In this document: positions 54,045-63,949 of the stretch, one piece after another
How positions within the stretch are numbered: position 1 is the first letter of the stretch
Layout: every line of letters starts with the position of its first letter
NCBI RefSeq assembly: GCF_004115265.2
Contig: NC_046296.1
Coordinates: 69,670,295 to 69,734,294, forward strand
DNA: 64,000 bases
DNA from: Rhinolophus ferrumequinum
Taxonomy: Eukaryota; Chordata; Mammalia; Chiroptera; Rhinolophidae
Direction: 5' to 3'
The notes under the pieces: model-generated
Databases searched by the model: none
Seen by the model: the letters and a program-made list of their open reading frames with translations, nothing else
Told to the model about the DNA's origin: nothing
Program-made: the position numbers and the translations under genes

Positions 54045-54120
54045 ACTGGAGTCCCCAGCCCCTAGCACAGAGCCTGGTACCTGGGAGATGCCAGTAGCTC
54101 CTGCTGGTTGACTGTTGGTT
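54045..54120 (+). repeat. MIR-like tail fragment
   Basis: CCCCTAGCACAGAGCCTGGT then GGGAGATGCCAGTAGC resembles the MIR 3' end (AGTGCCTGGCACATAGTAAG). Weak. Confidence 0.35.
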
Positions 54121-55384
54121 CTGAGCCCTTCTCAGAATAAACACACGTCAGATTCTAACTCCAGATGTCCCAATACCACGTTAATGGACAACTGTGGAAT
54201 AATGGAGACTGTAAGATAAGGTCCGACACGCTATTACAGGAAAATGTCAAGAACATCAAAACTGGCAAAACCACACAGTTGTCTTTATATGTAGGGGAAA
54301 AGGAGACAACTCTATTAAAATAAGCAAAACTCACTGCCAGTAGAGGTCAATTTGTGTGTATTACAAGATTCTCACAGAGAAAGACCGGCTAAACTGGGGC
54401 ACGCCTATGCAAGTGTTCAGAGGTGATGAGTTACTTCCCACAGGACACTGGACGAAGGGAAGACTCACCATCGTGCAGGGCCCATTCATTATGTGCTCGG
54501 GTATAACTGGGTCCACGATAATTAAAGAAACCCAAATTAAAGCTAAGAATTTTTTGCCTATGAACTAAGACAAAGATTTTTAGAAGTAATTTTGGGGAAC
54601 CTTATTTATTGATGGTGAGAATGAAACCTTTATGAAGGACAGCTAGCAAAGGACAAAACTCTTACACAGTAACTCTGTGTTTACCAATTTACCTAAAATG
54701 TTTTTAAAGAGATCATCTTTGGAACAAAAGAAAGCTAAATAAAAAGCAACAGTCTTTCAAGTCTTGAGTTTGTAACTATTAATATGTTTTGATTTTCAGA
54801 AACCTTGTTTCCAATCAAATTTAATTTAGAAAATCAACTTCTACATGTTTCCTGGTGATGTTTACACAGAAGCTGCCTAGTCCAGAGGGAAAATTACATT
54901 GTTATTCTGGATTTCTAAATAGAAATCACATATTCATGAAAAACCATTCATAGGACTGGACTGAAATGTCCTGCAAACCAGGGACCGGGCCTCCGAGTGC
55001 TACTGCGTCTCAGACATTAGGGCAATGCAAGGAGCCTGCTCCCAAGGAGCCAAAGTTAGAGAATGACAGAGAGGAAAGTTAAGCAACTATAACACAAATA
55101 CGCTGATGGGAGTAGAAACATGACGCACCAGATGAAAAGGTAACTGGATAGAACAGGAGAGTGACTCTGCATGGGAAGGGATAGCCTCTAAAAGCCACAA
55201 TTAAGTTTTCTTACTTTTTTCGTTAGAAGACCTTAGAAGGTTCTTGTTATTCTTCCCCTTCTCTTTTAAAGGTACATATTCTATAAATAATCTTTATTAA
55301 ATATTGATTGGATACAAAACAGTATTTATAGCATGTGGCTAAGACAATACATATTACTACCTTCAGAGGTAATATTCTGAAATG

Positions 55385-55815
55385 TGTCCTTCCTTTTCTT
55401 GAATTTTCCACGTGTATTTCCCCAAACAACATGTTACTTAAAATTTTCAGTTTTTGACTTTATTTCTCTCTCCACTTTTAACCTGGTAAGTGGTGTGATT
55501 TCATTCATCTTCGCTGGTAATAATGGTCTCTTGGGGGATGGGGCCACAACATATCACCTATTCTACTGTTGATGGATATTTGAGGTGTTTTTAGGTTTTT
55601 GATACTATGAACAGTTCTGTTATGAACATTCTCATACACGTCTCCTGGTGTGCACGTGAAAATTTCTTCATGATATTAAAAGTGTGTGTGTTAGGTCATT
55701 GAGAATACACTTGTTCACCGTCACTAGATAATGCCAAACTGCTTTACTAAGGGGTTGTACCAATTTACACACTTAGTAGTGGTGTATAAGTGTCCCTGTA
55801 CACTTGATATTGTCA
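55385..55815 (-). mobile_element. Probable old LINE-1 3' end, antisense
   Basis: CTGTTGATGGATATTTGAGG, then TACTATGAACAGTTCTGTTA, ACGTCTCCTGGTGTGCACGT and GCTTTACTAAGGGGTTGTAC follow the antisense 3' end of an ancient L1 subfamily. Confidence 0.55.
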
Positions 55816-57090
55816 GACTTAATTAATATTGAGACTATATAAAAATTCCTACAAAGCAATAGGACAAACGATCCACAAGAAAAACAGGCCAAAGATTTAA
55901 AAAGGCTGGGATACATATTTCACAAGCATGCATCCTAGAACTTCGACAGCCATACTTCTTGATTTTTTCAGGACAATTCCATTTTATACTTCTGGTCTCA
56001 GAGAAAGAAAATACGTCTTTCTGGTCTCAAGAGTCCTAATGAGACGATATATGGTCTCACTGCCTGTAACCTGCCCATCTACTGCTTGACATATATCACG
56101 GAGGAACTCCTGCACATGGGCACCAGACCCAAAAATACCTCCCCCCTCCCAAAGCCCCCACAATAAAAAATCTAAAAACAACCAGTGCCCACAGGCACAA
56201 TAATCAATAAATAGTGGCACATCCAAAACTGGACTATTAACCAGTAGTGAAAATGAATGAACCATCACATGTCAATGCAGCAATATTTGAATCTAACAGA
56301 TCTAATGTTGCACAAAGAACAAGTAGAAAATTAAATAGTATAATTCTCTACATAAAGTTCAAAACATAAACTAAACAATATGTTTTAGGAATACAAACAT
56401 AAAAGAAGGGGGAAGGAGGTTGGACGGGAGAGGGACACACGAAGAGTTTCAAAGCCATTGGCAATGTGTCTCCCGTGTATATCACATGTAGTCTTTATAT
56501 TTCAAAATTGAAAAATGGAAAAGCACACGTATCTGTTCCTGATCTGCATATGATAGAATATTTTACGTTTCCTGTTACTGGTTTAATAATTTTCATTAAA
56601 CGATAGATCCGATTGTAAGCTTATGTCAACACTGAGAAAGGAAAGGGTATCTAAGATGCTACTCCCACGGGATCGGTAACCGAGGGGACACAGTCAATTC
56701 CTAACCAAGGCCTTCCCCGGCCACTTCCCAATCGGTCCAATTAAAGATAAATGATTCGAGGAGGCAGTGCCTGTTCTTTCCACATCCTGATAACAATGTA
56801 GAGATAAGTGGTCCAGCCCCTTTCCCACAACGCCGGACTCCGGTGCTCGACGACCCTACCCTATCTGGAGATGCTCTGCCCGGATGTAAAGTACCCAGAG
56901 CTGCGTGCGCACAGGGTAGGGTACCCCGTCTTCGTCCCACCGCTCGCGGACGCAGCCCCTCGCGGCCCCGAGGCTGGGGCGCTGCGTCAAGGCTCCCGGG
57001 ACCTGCGCTTTCAGGCAACGACCTCGGACGGGCCCCAGTAAAATCTCTTCCTACACCTACAAAGATTCCAGTCTTCTTTACACCGACACC

Positions 57091-57136
57091 ATGGAAACGC
57101 TGGCAAAGAAATCGGACTTCCCTAGTCCAGGTGAGT
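57091..57136 (+). other. Exon-like segment divergent from TRAPPC12: strong Kozak ATG and consensus donor
   Basis: On the + strand, ACACCATGG at 57086-57094 is a near-ideal start context. Thirteen codons follow (METLAKKSDFPSP plus one base), then CAG/GTGAGT at 57128-57136, a consensus splice donor. I do not recognise the peptide. It would splice out in phase 1, which does not match the phase-0 end of EIPR1 exon 1. It could be the first exon of a divergent, probably noncoding, transcript. Confidence 0.3.
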
Positions 57137-57392
57137 GCTTTGCACAACGAGCTTAATCAACGCCTTAGCGTTGTTAAGGACTAACGAAGTGCCCTGCCGA
57201 GCGGAGACGTGAGCGCCAGGCGGCGGGAGGAGACCTGGGGGAGGCGCCCCCCCGCCCCGGAGAAGAGCCCCCCAAGGCAGAGGACTCTGGGAGGAGCCCC
57301 CAGGGGCTGGGGGTGGGGCCGAGGGCGGGCGGGCTGAGCGGCGGCTGGGGGCCGCCTGACCCCCTCCCTGCAGCCCGGGCCCTGATCCTCAC

Positions 57393-57620
57393 CTGCCACC
57401 GCCCACTAGGCTTGGGGAAAGGGCCACCTGCAGCCGAGCCCCGGGTCCGGGACAAAGTGGAGGAAGCCGGAAGAGGAGGACAAGGTGCAGCTCGGCCGGC
57501 GGCCTCTGCGCCTGCGTGCGCCGGTCTCGCGCATGCCCAGTGCAGGAACTGCAGGCCCACCTGTCGCAGCCGGAAGCGCGGAGTTTCCGGTTTGTGCAGC
57601 AACGGCTGGGGCCTGGGCCC
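57393..57620 (-). other. TRAPPC12: TRAPPC12 5' UTR exon (inferred)
   Basis: On the - strand GGTGGCAG is followed by GTGAGG at 57392-57387, a strong donor, at the edge of the CpG-rich block. Splicing from here to the acceptor at 51611-51612 would give a noncoding first exon. The 5' end is a guess. Confidence 0.4.
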
Positions 57621-58034
57621 CAAGGTTGAACGGGGCCGGGGCCGGGGAATGGTCTCGGGCGGCGCGGAGCCCAGTACCTGGGCATGGAGAAGAAAATTAT
57701 TCTGATGTCAGAGGCCACAAGCAAACCTGTGGCCCAGGGGCAGCTGGAAGAGCGATTAGGCTCTTTTTATTCTGGGCCAAAGCACCCTAGAAACACTGTA
57801 TTTTCCAGGATTTGTCTTTGTGCCTACCCATATTTTCAACTTTCAGTGCATCTGTACTAATTGTGTGACACCATTAACGGTAAAAATAGGAATAATGGTA
57901 ACAGTAGGTAGGTGGTATGAAGATAGAGCTTGCATTCTCTTAGCTCCCCACAGCTTCATCTCAGGTACAGGGAGCCAGTGAATAGTGTGCTCATGTCTGT
58001 GCTCCGTTTCCTTGATTTCTGTGTCAATCACCCA

Positions 58035-58125
58035 GATCTCCTCATTAATCCAGCAAATATTCATCCAGCCTTAACTCTGCCACGCACAGTGTTAGGCGCT
58101 GGAATACAACTGGCCAAACCAGACG
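58035..58125 (+). repeat. MIR3/L2-like fragment
   Basis: AATCCAGCAAATATTCATCC then CACGCACAGTGTTAGGCGCT with GGAATACAA resembles the family phrase for TTATTGAGCACC ... GCACTGTGCTAGGTGCTGGG. Weak match. Confidence 0.4.
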
Positions 58126-58475
58126 TGGCCATTTCTTTCTTCCTCTTTTTTAATGATTAAAATTTTCCTATTTATTTTTAACAGATTAAATACTATATAT
58201 ATTTAAGGTATATACTGTATACAATGTGAAATGATTACCAGAGTAGAACTAATTAACATAACTTTCATCTCAGTTACCTTTTCTTGTGGTGTGTGGTGAC
58301 GGTACTTGAGATCTACTTGGCAAATTTCAAGATAGGATATATTATTAACTATTTGTACCATTTTGTAAATTACATCTCCAGAACTTATTTATTTTATGAT
58401 TGAAAGTTTGTACCCTTTGATCTATATCTCCCCTCGCCCCTACCCCTCAGCTTTTGGTAACTGGTATTGTACTGT

Positions 58476-59624
58476 GGATGAAAAAGGGGCCATGTACTAA
58501 ACCTGACAAGCTCAGGGGAGGCCAGGATGGCAGGCCTTACAAACTCAGAGAACAAAATTAACCACATAGGATGGTCTGACACATAAAAATTCCCAACTGA
58601 AAGCGGGTCATGGCAGGTATTCACATCCTGGGCCTGTACATTCCTTGACAAAAGGCAATGTTCAAGTAAGCCTATCTGTTGTCTTTTAGCATCTAAGATA
58701 ACACACCTTTGGAATGTCAGAGTAATCCCTTTTTCTGGACTCCTCAGGGCACAACCCACCACACCAGAGCATGAGACCACAGCAGAACCCCTCATTGTTA
58801 TCTTGTTCCCCGAATACCATCTGTCATGCAGGGTGTCATGCAGGGTCTCAGCTCCCGCTCCCCACATAAGAACGCAGGATATGGTGAGGCCAAAAAGGAA
58901 CACCCACAAAGCCATAGATGGGGGAGTCATACCACTATAGTCTCGCTGGTGGCTGGGTTGGAGACAGAGGAAGTAGGAGCCACTCTATCTGCAACCTGCT
59001 GTCCACTTCTTTTTGCCAACCAACCTCACTTGCCAGCTGCAATCCGCCGTGCTAACTGCAATCTGCTCTTGCTAGCTCAGCCACCATCTTCTTGCTAGCC
59101 CCCATTTTTTTGCTAGCGTAGCCACAGCAGTTATATTAGTGGCCAATGGCTCACTGGTTACAGCTGACGGCCAACTAGCCACAGCTGATGGCCATCCAAT
59201 CACAGTTGATGGCCATTTACTACCTGAGCCAGCACCTTTCCACGTGAGGCCGAGAGCCTGGAAACTGCACTCCTTGCTCCGTCCCCACACCATCTCTATG
59301 TGCTGTAAATGGTATTAACTGTTCTGTATCCACCCATGTAAGAGAAGTATTTCTCCTTTTTACTTTTTATCCAATCCAAAAAATATCCCCACTTTGCTTT
59401 CTCCAGCCCCCTTAATCTGATGGATTTCATGTAACCCTCCTTACCCGTCCTCCTTTAATGCTAATGTATAAAATAAGCAGCAAAACTGCCCTTCTCTGGA
59501 GGATTTTTCTCAATCCGTTGAGCTTTTGCTCCCTGGCAATTGTCATCAGTTTGGCTCAAATAAACTCTGTAAAATTCTTTATAGGTTTGAGCATTTCTTA
59601 TGTCAACAGTGCTGTTACTAGGAC
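58476..59624 (+). mobile_element. LTR-like endogenous retrovirus fossil (probably a solitary LTR)
   Basis: The L1 match stops at about 58475 and resumes at about 59625. The insert between them begins TGTGGATGAAAAAGGGGCC, and near its right end has a TATA-like motif (GTATAAAAT region, about 59465-59473) and AATAAA (59560-59565), the usual order of LTR promoter and polyadenylation signals. It contains a set of short imperfect repeats (about 59160-59225). I see no gag, pol or env sequence and no second LTR. It looks like an ERV class I-type LTR, old and broken; family not assigned. Confidence 0.45.
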
Positions 59625-59782
59625 TTCAATTTTCTTTTCAAGATTCCCCATGTAAGTGGAATCATGCAGTATTTTTCTGTGTCTGATTTATTTCAATTAG
59701 CACAATGTTCTCCAAGTTCATCCATGTTGTTGCAATGACAGGATTTCCTTCTTTTAAAGGCTGAATAAGATTCCATTACATA

Positions 59783-60353
59783 CGAAGTTGGACAATTAAG
59801 TTCGTGAACTCACCCTAGAAAAATTGCTACATCCCTCATTGCTGAATACCACCATGGTCAACTTTGAAGTACTCCTCTTGGGAAGCTATGCACTGATGCC
59901 AGCACCTAGTCCACCCTTCAAAGTAATTTTAGAACTCTTTTTCTGGAATGGCCATCAGAGCTGTCATCGTATTGCCCTTGATGTCCTGAATGTCATCAAA
60001 ATGTCTTCCTTTCAATATTTCCTTTATCTTCAGGTAAAGAAAGAAGTCATTGGGGGCCAGATTTGGTGAGTAGGGAGGGTGTTCCAATACAGTTATTTAT
60101 TTACTGGCTAAAAGCTCCCTCACTGACAGTGCCGTGTGAGCTGGTGCATTGTTGTGATGCAAGAGCCATGAACTGTAGGCAAAAAGTTCAGGTCGTCTAA
60201 CTTTTTCACGCAGCCTTTTCAGCACTTCCAAATAGTAAACTTGGTTAACTGTTAGTCCAGTTGGTACAAATTCATAATGAATAATCCCTCTGATATCGAA
60301 AAAGCTTAGCAACATGGTTGCAACAAGTTTGTGAACTTAATTGTCAGACCTAG
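59783..60353 (-). mobile_element. Internally deleted mariner transposon, copy 2
   Basis: TA dinucleotides at 59781-59782 and 60354-60355 flank inverted ends built on GGTCTGACAATTAAGTTC (left end slightly changed to GTTGGACAATTAAG). On the - strand the retained frame starts MLLSFFDIRGIIHYEFVPTG and runs to a stop after about 72 codons, with the second catalytic Asp changed (HHNNAPAH instead of HHDNAPAH). The deletion junction joins the end repeat to this point exactly as in copy 1 at 28715-29279. It sits in the antisense L1. Confidence 0.92.
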
Positions 60354-60355
60354 TA

Positions 60356-60358
60356 TGT

Positions 60359-60398
<40 letters not shown>

Positions 60399-60402
60399 AG
60401 GG
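60356..60402. repeat. (TG)n microsatellite
   Basis: An almost pure TG run, probably grown from the TG-rich part of the antisense L1 3' UTR. Confidence 0.9.
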
Positions 60403-60418
60403 ATATGCATATACATGT

Positions 60419-60737
60419 AAGTGATCCTTGAACATGAGTTTGAATTGTGTGGGTCCATTTACCGTATGTAAGAATTTTTTTAAACAAATACCTGTACTAT
60501 TTTTATCTGTTTGGGAGTCTGTGGATGTGGGAGGCCGATTGTATGCATTGATCTATGCCATTTTATCTAAGGGACCTGAGCATCCATGAATTTTGTTATC
60601 TGAGGAAGGTCCTGGAACCACTGCACTGAGGATACAAAGGGAAAACTTAAGTTTTTGGGGAGTCAAAAGTTACACATGGATTTTTGACGGTGCAGGGGTC
60701 AGCATCCCTAACCCCAACATTGTTCAAGGATCAACTG
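60419..60737 (+). mobile_element. Tigger-like (pogo group) DNA transposon fragment
   Basis: The ends are inverted: GTGATCCTTGAACATGAGTT on the left and GTTCAAGGATCAACTG on the right, typical of the Tigger group. The interior TTTTTGGGGAGTCAAAAGTT is also typical, but TAAGGGACCTGAGCATCCAT with GGTCCTGGAACCACTG resembles a different Tigger subfamily. It is non-coding and old. Confidence 0.7.
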
Positions 60738-60745
60738 TGTATATA

Positions 60746-61427
60746 CTGGGGTGCCAAAAAATGTATACTTTTTTTTTTTTTTTTTTTTTTTTTTGAGGAG
60801 GGCACAGCTCACAGTGGCCCATGCAGGGATCAAACTGGCAACCTTGGTACTATTAGCACCACGCTTTAACCAACTAACTGGTCACCCCAATATTCACATT
60901 TTAAGAGATGTTATCTATGTATTACTTTTTAAAGTTGAATTATGGTAACAGTGTGTAGTATGAAGTTTGCTCAAAAGATGGCATTAATCAAATGAATGCT
61001 AGCTTCACTATGAGACAGGCAGGACAGTCAAAGAAAATGGTGGAAGCATGGTTGTTGTTTGAGAATCGCAAGACCGTTTTGCCGTGGTATTTGAAATTCG
61101 AGAACATTGTGGAAGTACAATGACAACGATGGTGTGAGAATGCAACAGAACCTCCAACACGCCTAACAATTGCACGCATTCGTTATAAGTTTGAGACGCA
61201 TGGTGCCACTGTGAAGAAATTGAAACGCCAGACACAGCCATACAAGTGGACACTTTGGTTAGTGTTGCTCAAGCAGTACATAATTCGCCATAATCAGAAG
61301 TGTCTGGACACTGATGGTAACCACTTTGCACACCTCTTATACTTGCAGAAGTCAAACGTGACTTGTATTCATCTTCTTTTATTGGTATATGCTATTACAA
61401 TTTTAATACTTTCTTTGGCACCCTCTG
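60746..61427 (+). mobile_element. Mariner-like transposon with transposase N-terminal remnant, carrying a SINE
   Basis: TA dinucleotides flank the element (60744-60745, 61428-61429). Left end CTGGGGTGCCAAAAAATG; right end inward CAGAGGGTGCCAAAGAAAG. Between them, 61004-61257 can be read in pieces as a helix-turn-helix type N-terminus (TMRQAGQSKKMVEAWLLFEN, ATEPPTRLTIARIRYKFETH), interrupted by a stop. The catalytic half is missing. It is a longer relative of the MITE at 33539-33665. A SINE lies inside its left part. Confidence 0.7.
60769..60890 (-). mobile_element. Short tRNA-derived SINE inserted in the mariner-like element
   Basis: On the + strand a run of about 26 T (the tail) is followed by GAGGAGGGCACAGCTCACAG, TGGCCCATGCAGGGATCAAA and GGCAACCTTGG, then CAACTAACTGGTCACCCC, the reverse complement of a tRNA-like head with box B-like TTTGATCCC. 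It lacks the long body of the SINE at 909-1281. Confidence 0.8.
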
Positions 61428-61968
61428 TAGATATATGTATATATCTCATATTTTCTTTATCCAGGTATCAGTGGGTTAGGTTGTTTCCATGTCTTGGCTA
61501 CTGTGAATATTGCTGCAATGAACATGGAATGCAGATATCTCTTCGAGATAGGGATATTTTCTCTCCTGGATCACAGAAGTCAGATTGCTGGATCATATGG
61601 TAACTCTATTTTTAATTTTTTGAGGAACCTCCACACTATTTTCCATAGGGGCTGTATTAATTTACATTCCCACCAACAGTGTCTGAGGGTTCCCTTTTCT
61701 CCAATCCCACCAACACTTACCTATTGACTTTTTGATAATAGCAATCCTAACAGGTGTGAGGAGATACCTCATTGTGGTTTTGATTTGCATTTCCTTGATG
61801 ATTAGTGATGCTAAGCATCTTTTCATATATCTGTTCCAGACACATGAAAATAGATTTAAGGTAGAAAGAAAATTTAATCACATGGAGGAGAGATATATGG
61901 TCTTTGAAATCATTGGAACCCACGTTAGTGAAAGAGGTTCAGCTGTGGCATTTTGGGGATTCTGTACA

Positions 61969-62313
61969 ATGTGACCCGTCTGCCAAGGGTTAGATAGACC
62001 AGTCTCAAGATCTGGGCTGGTCTGACTAAATGCTGTTCTTGCTAAATGTTAAAATGCAGCATAGTATTTTGGAGAAGCTGTAATTAACCAAATCCAGAGA
62101 AGTTCAGCCAACTGTAAAGAAGAAATCAACATGTACTTCACCAAATAGTGTATATAACCAATGGCTAAGCCTACCTTCAGGGAGATGGAGCTTTGAATGT
62201 GAATGAATCCTATCTTTTTTACTTGCTGCAAGTAAACACTAGCTAAAAACAACCATGTCTCGTTCTTGAATAGAACACTCCAAGTGGTGAACCCCTTGAG
62301 TTGGGTAACAAGG
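61969..62313 (+). mobile_element. Possible LTR fossil
   Basis: The stretch starts TGTGACCCGTCTGCC and ends near GGGTAACA, with a CCAAT box and TATATAA motif close together at about 62149-62165. It is not similar to the LTR-like element at 58476-59624. No internal viral sequence is seen. The assignment is tentative and the element is old and broken. Confidence 0.3.
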
Positions 62314-62339
62314 GCACTGCTTAATGTCAAAGCGAACGC

Positions 62340-62900
62340 TTAGGGAGTACAGCCTAAGGGGGTCAACTTCTCCACCACCACAATCCTTGGATATTCCGGG
62401 GTAGCCAGCGTCTTCCTAGCAGATTCCCATTCATTGTGAAATGATGGGTCAAATACTGCCAGCAGTGCCACGCCAGCCATCACTTGTCACCCAACACTGG
62501 CAATGCAGCAGTGCGATCCTTTACCCATGCAACACAGTGCTGGGCACCTCCAGACATGGATTGGCACGGTCCCTTACTTTAAGGATCCTGGGCAGAGCCT
62601 AATTGAGTCTGACAGACCAGGCACGCACACCAGCTCCCACGGTGGCAACCTGGGCTAAGTCTCTCCGTCTGCTCATTTCTATCTATCTATCCTATCAGGA
62701 TCACCTGTTGTGCCCGCCCTCGTTACTGAATTTTGTAGCGGCTCATCTGTAAAATGAAGTATGATAACGTTAGTTCCAGGGTTGGAGCGAACAACTTTAA
62801 GACAGTGCATATAAAGCTTTTGCCTTCGCGCTCAGCAAAGCACCAATGGTTACAGAGACGGTGTCACAGCCCTAGGTGGGCAATTGTGGGATGATAGAAC
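62340..62900. other. Upstream flank of EIPR1, no feature recognised
   Basis: Unique-looking sequence between the LTR-like stretch and the EIPR1 promoter. I see no exon or repeat with confidence. Confidence 0.5.
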
Positions 62901-62939
62901 AGGGAGGGGTCCCAGCAGGAGACTTCTGAGCGGCCTGGA

Positions 62940-63480
62940 CTGCGGACGGGTGTGGGGTGGGCAGAGCGCCGTCCCAGGCGAGGCCCGGGCGCCCACCGAC
63001 CCCTTCGCCCGCCGGAGCGCCGTCTGCGCCTCCCATTAACCCGCCACAGCTCCCAGTTCCTCCCCGCCAGGCCCTCCTCCCCAAGGGCTCGGATGGGGTC
63101 CCAGCGAGCATGCGCACGAGCCGAAGGCCGCCGCCATTGGCCGCCAGCGAGGAACGTACTGATGACGTATCGGGAAAACACAGGAAGTGAGCCCTACGGG
63201 CGCCGGGCTGGGCCAGAAAGAGTCCTGTTGCGGCGCCGCCTGGGCGGAGGGAATGAATGGGCGCTGAGTTGGGGGCGCGCAGGCTCTAGGGACCGTCCTG
63301 AGGCGTGGGAGCGGCCACAGCATGGAGGACGACGCGCCGGTGATCTACGGGCTGGAGTTCCAGGTGAGTCACAGGAAGGCCCCACCGTGTCCCGCGGTTC
63401 GCAGAGCGAGGCCGGCGCGGGTCCGCGGTGCCCCTCCGCAGCTGAGGACACTGCAGCTGCGGGGCTGAAGGACCTGGTCG
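62940..63480 (+). promoter_or_regulatory. EIPR1: CpG-rich promoter of EIPR1
   Basis: CpG-dense sequence surrounds the EIPR1 start codon. Visible motifs upstream are GCCGCCATTGGCCGCC (63129-63144; YY1-like with an inverted CCAAT box), a CRE-like TGACGTA (63163-63169) and an ETS-type ACAGGAAGTG (63180-63189). No TATA box is evident. The motif set is typical of housekeeping genes; actual factor binding is inferred. Confidence 0.7.
63322..63363 (+). CDS. EIPR1: EIPR1 (TSSC1) first coding exon, residues 1-14
   Basis: The ATG at 63322-63324 opens MEDDAPVIYGLEFQ, identical to the start of mammalian EIPR1 as I recall it, and is followed directly by the donor CAG/GTGAGT (63361-63369). The exon ends in phase 0. 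EIPR1 is a WD40 beta-propeller protein of about 387 residues that binds the EARP and GARP tethering complexes. It supports endosome recycling, retrograde traffic to the Golgi and dense-core vesicle biogenesis. All propeller blades are encoded downstream of the window. The gene is head to head with TRAPPC12, 5.7 kb from its promoter, with a transposon-filled gap. Despite its shortness the exon is secure because of the peptide match, the donor and the gene order. Confidence 0.95.
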
Positions 63481-63714
63481 TGCAGGACCGACCGAGGCCC
63501 TGCGTGACAGTGGGTCATCCAGGACCAACTGGGGTCCGCCTAACAGCGCGACCCCCGGGCTTGGTAGCCCCCGCCGCCTCCCCTACGTCCGTCCTGGGCA
63601 TTACTGGTGGCCCAATTCTCACCGCTGACTTTGGTGTCCTTACTGGAGTACATTTTCCTCCAGCACTGGAGTTCCTGGAGGCAGGAACTCTTTTTTTTTT
63701 TTTTTTAGTTTAAA

Positions 63715-63905
63715 TTGTTTAATTGCGACACACGGTCACATCTACGGAACAGTTGCAAAGAATACAAAAAGTTCAGCTGTACTCTTCTTCACCCAGCTTC
63801 CCCTATCGTTGACATCTTACATGACCAGGGCACATTGATCAAAGCTTAAAAATTAGCGCTGATACAGTCCTATCACCTGAACCACAGACTCTGTTGATTT
63901 CACCC
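63715..63905 (-). mobile_element. Old LINE-1 3' fragment, antisense
   Basis: CGTTGACATCTTACATGACC with GGGCACATTGATCAAAGCTT and CACAGACTCTGTTGATTTCA matches a known antisense L1M 3' UTR phrase series. Confidence 0.55.
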
Positions 63906-63949
63906 GTTTTCTCAGTGATGTCTTATTTCTTTTACATCCTGTGCTCGCC

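Larger units (their letters stand above)
51611..57392 (-). other. TRAPPC12: TRAPPC12 first intron (inferred)
   Basis: Between the acceptor at 51611-51612 and the proposed 5' UTR exon. It contains old L1 pieces (51690-51930, 52015-52705, 55385-55815), L2 and MIR remnants, and the second foldback MITE (53354-53496). The stretches 54130-55380 and 55900-56700 show nothing I recognise. Confidence 0.5.
56880..57680. promoter_or_regulatory. TRAPPC12: CpG-rich block, probable TRAPPC12 promoter (bidirectional?)
   Basis: A dense run of CpG dinucleotides with very high GC content lies upstream of the TRAPPC12 start codon in the transcriptional sense. It includes an NRF1-like GCGCATGC at about 57529-57536 and an ETS-like GGAAGCG/TTTCCGG pair near 57572-57592. 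No TATA box is evident, as is usual for a housekeeping CpG promoter. Exon-like donors point out of it on both strands (57392 on -, 57131 on +). Confidence 0.7.
58140..61835 (-). mobile_element. LINE-1 3' end, antisense, split into four pieces by later insertions
   Basis: The antisense L1 3' end can be followed through pieces at about 58140-58475 (GGTACTTGAGATCTACTTGG, AATTACATCTCCAGAACTTA), 59625-59782 (ATGTAAGTGGAATCATGCAG, AGGCTGAATAAGATTCCATT), 60354-60418 (TG-rich) and 61428-61835 (GCTGCAATGAACATGGAATG, ATTGCTGGATCATATGGTAA, ACATTCCCACCAACAGTGTC, GGTTTTGATTTGCATTTCCT). The pieces are collinear with one L1, so the elements between them arrived afterwards. Confidence 0.85.

Noticed and set aside
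56701-57147. A 148-codon open frame on the - strand in the CpG-rich promoter
   Set aside because: No matching splice structure to TRAPPC12 and no recognisable domain; CpG-rich DNA often yields such frames.
62952-63713. A 253-codon open frame on the + strand across EIPR1 exon 1
   Set aside because: It runs through the promoter, the exon in a different frame from EIPR1, and the intron into a poly(T) tract. It is a shadow of the CpG-rich region.
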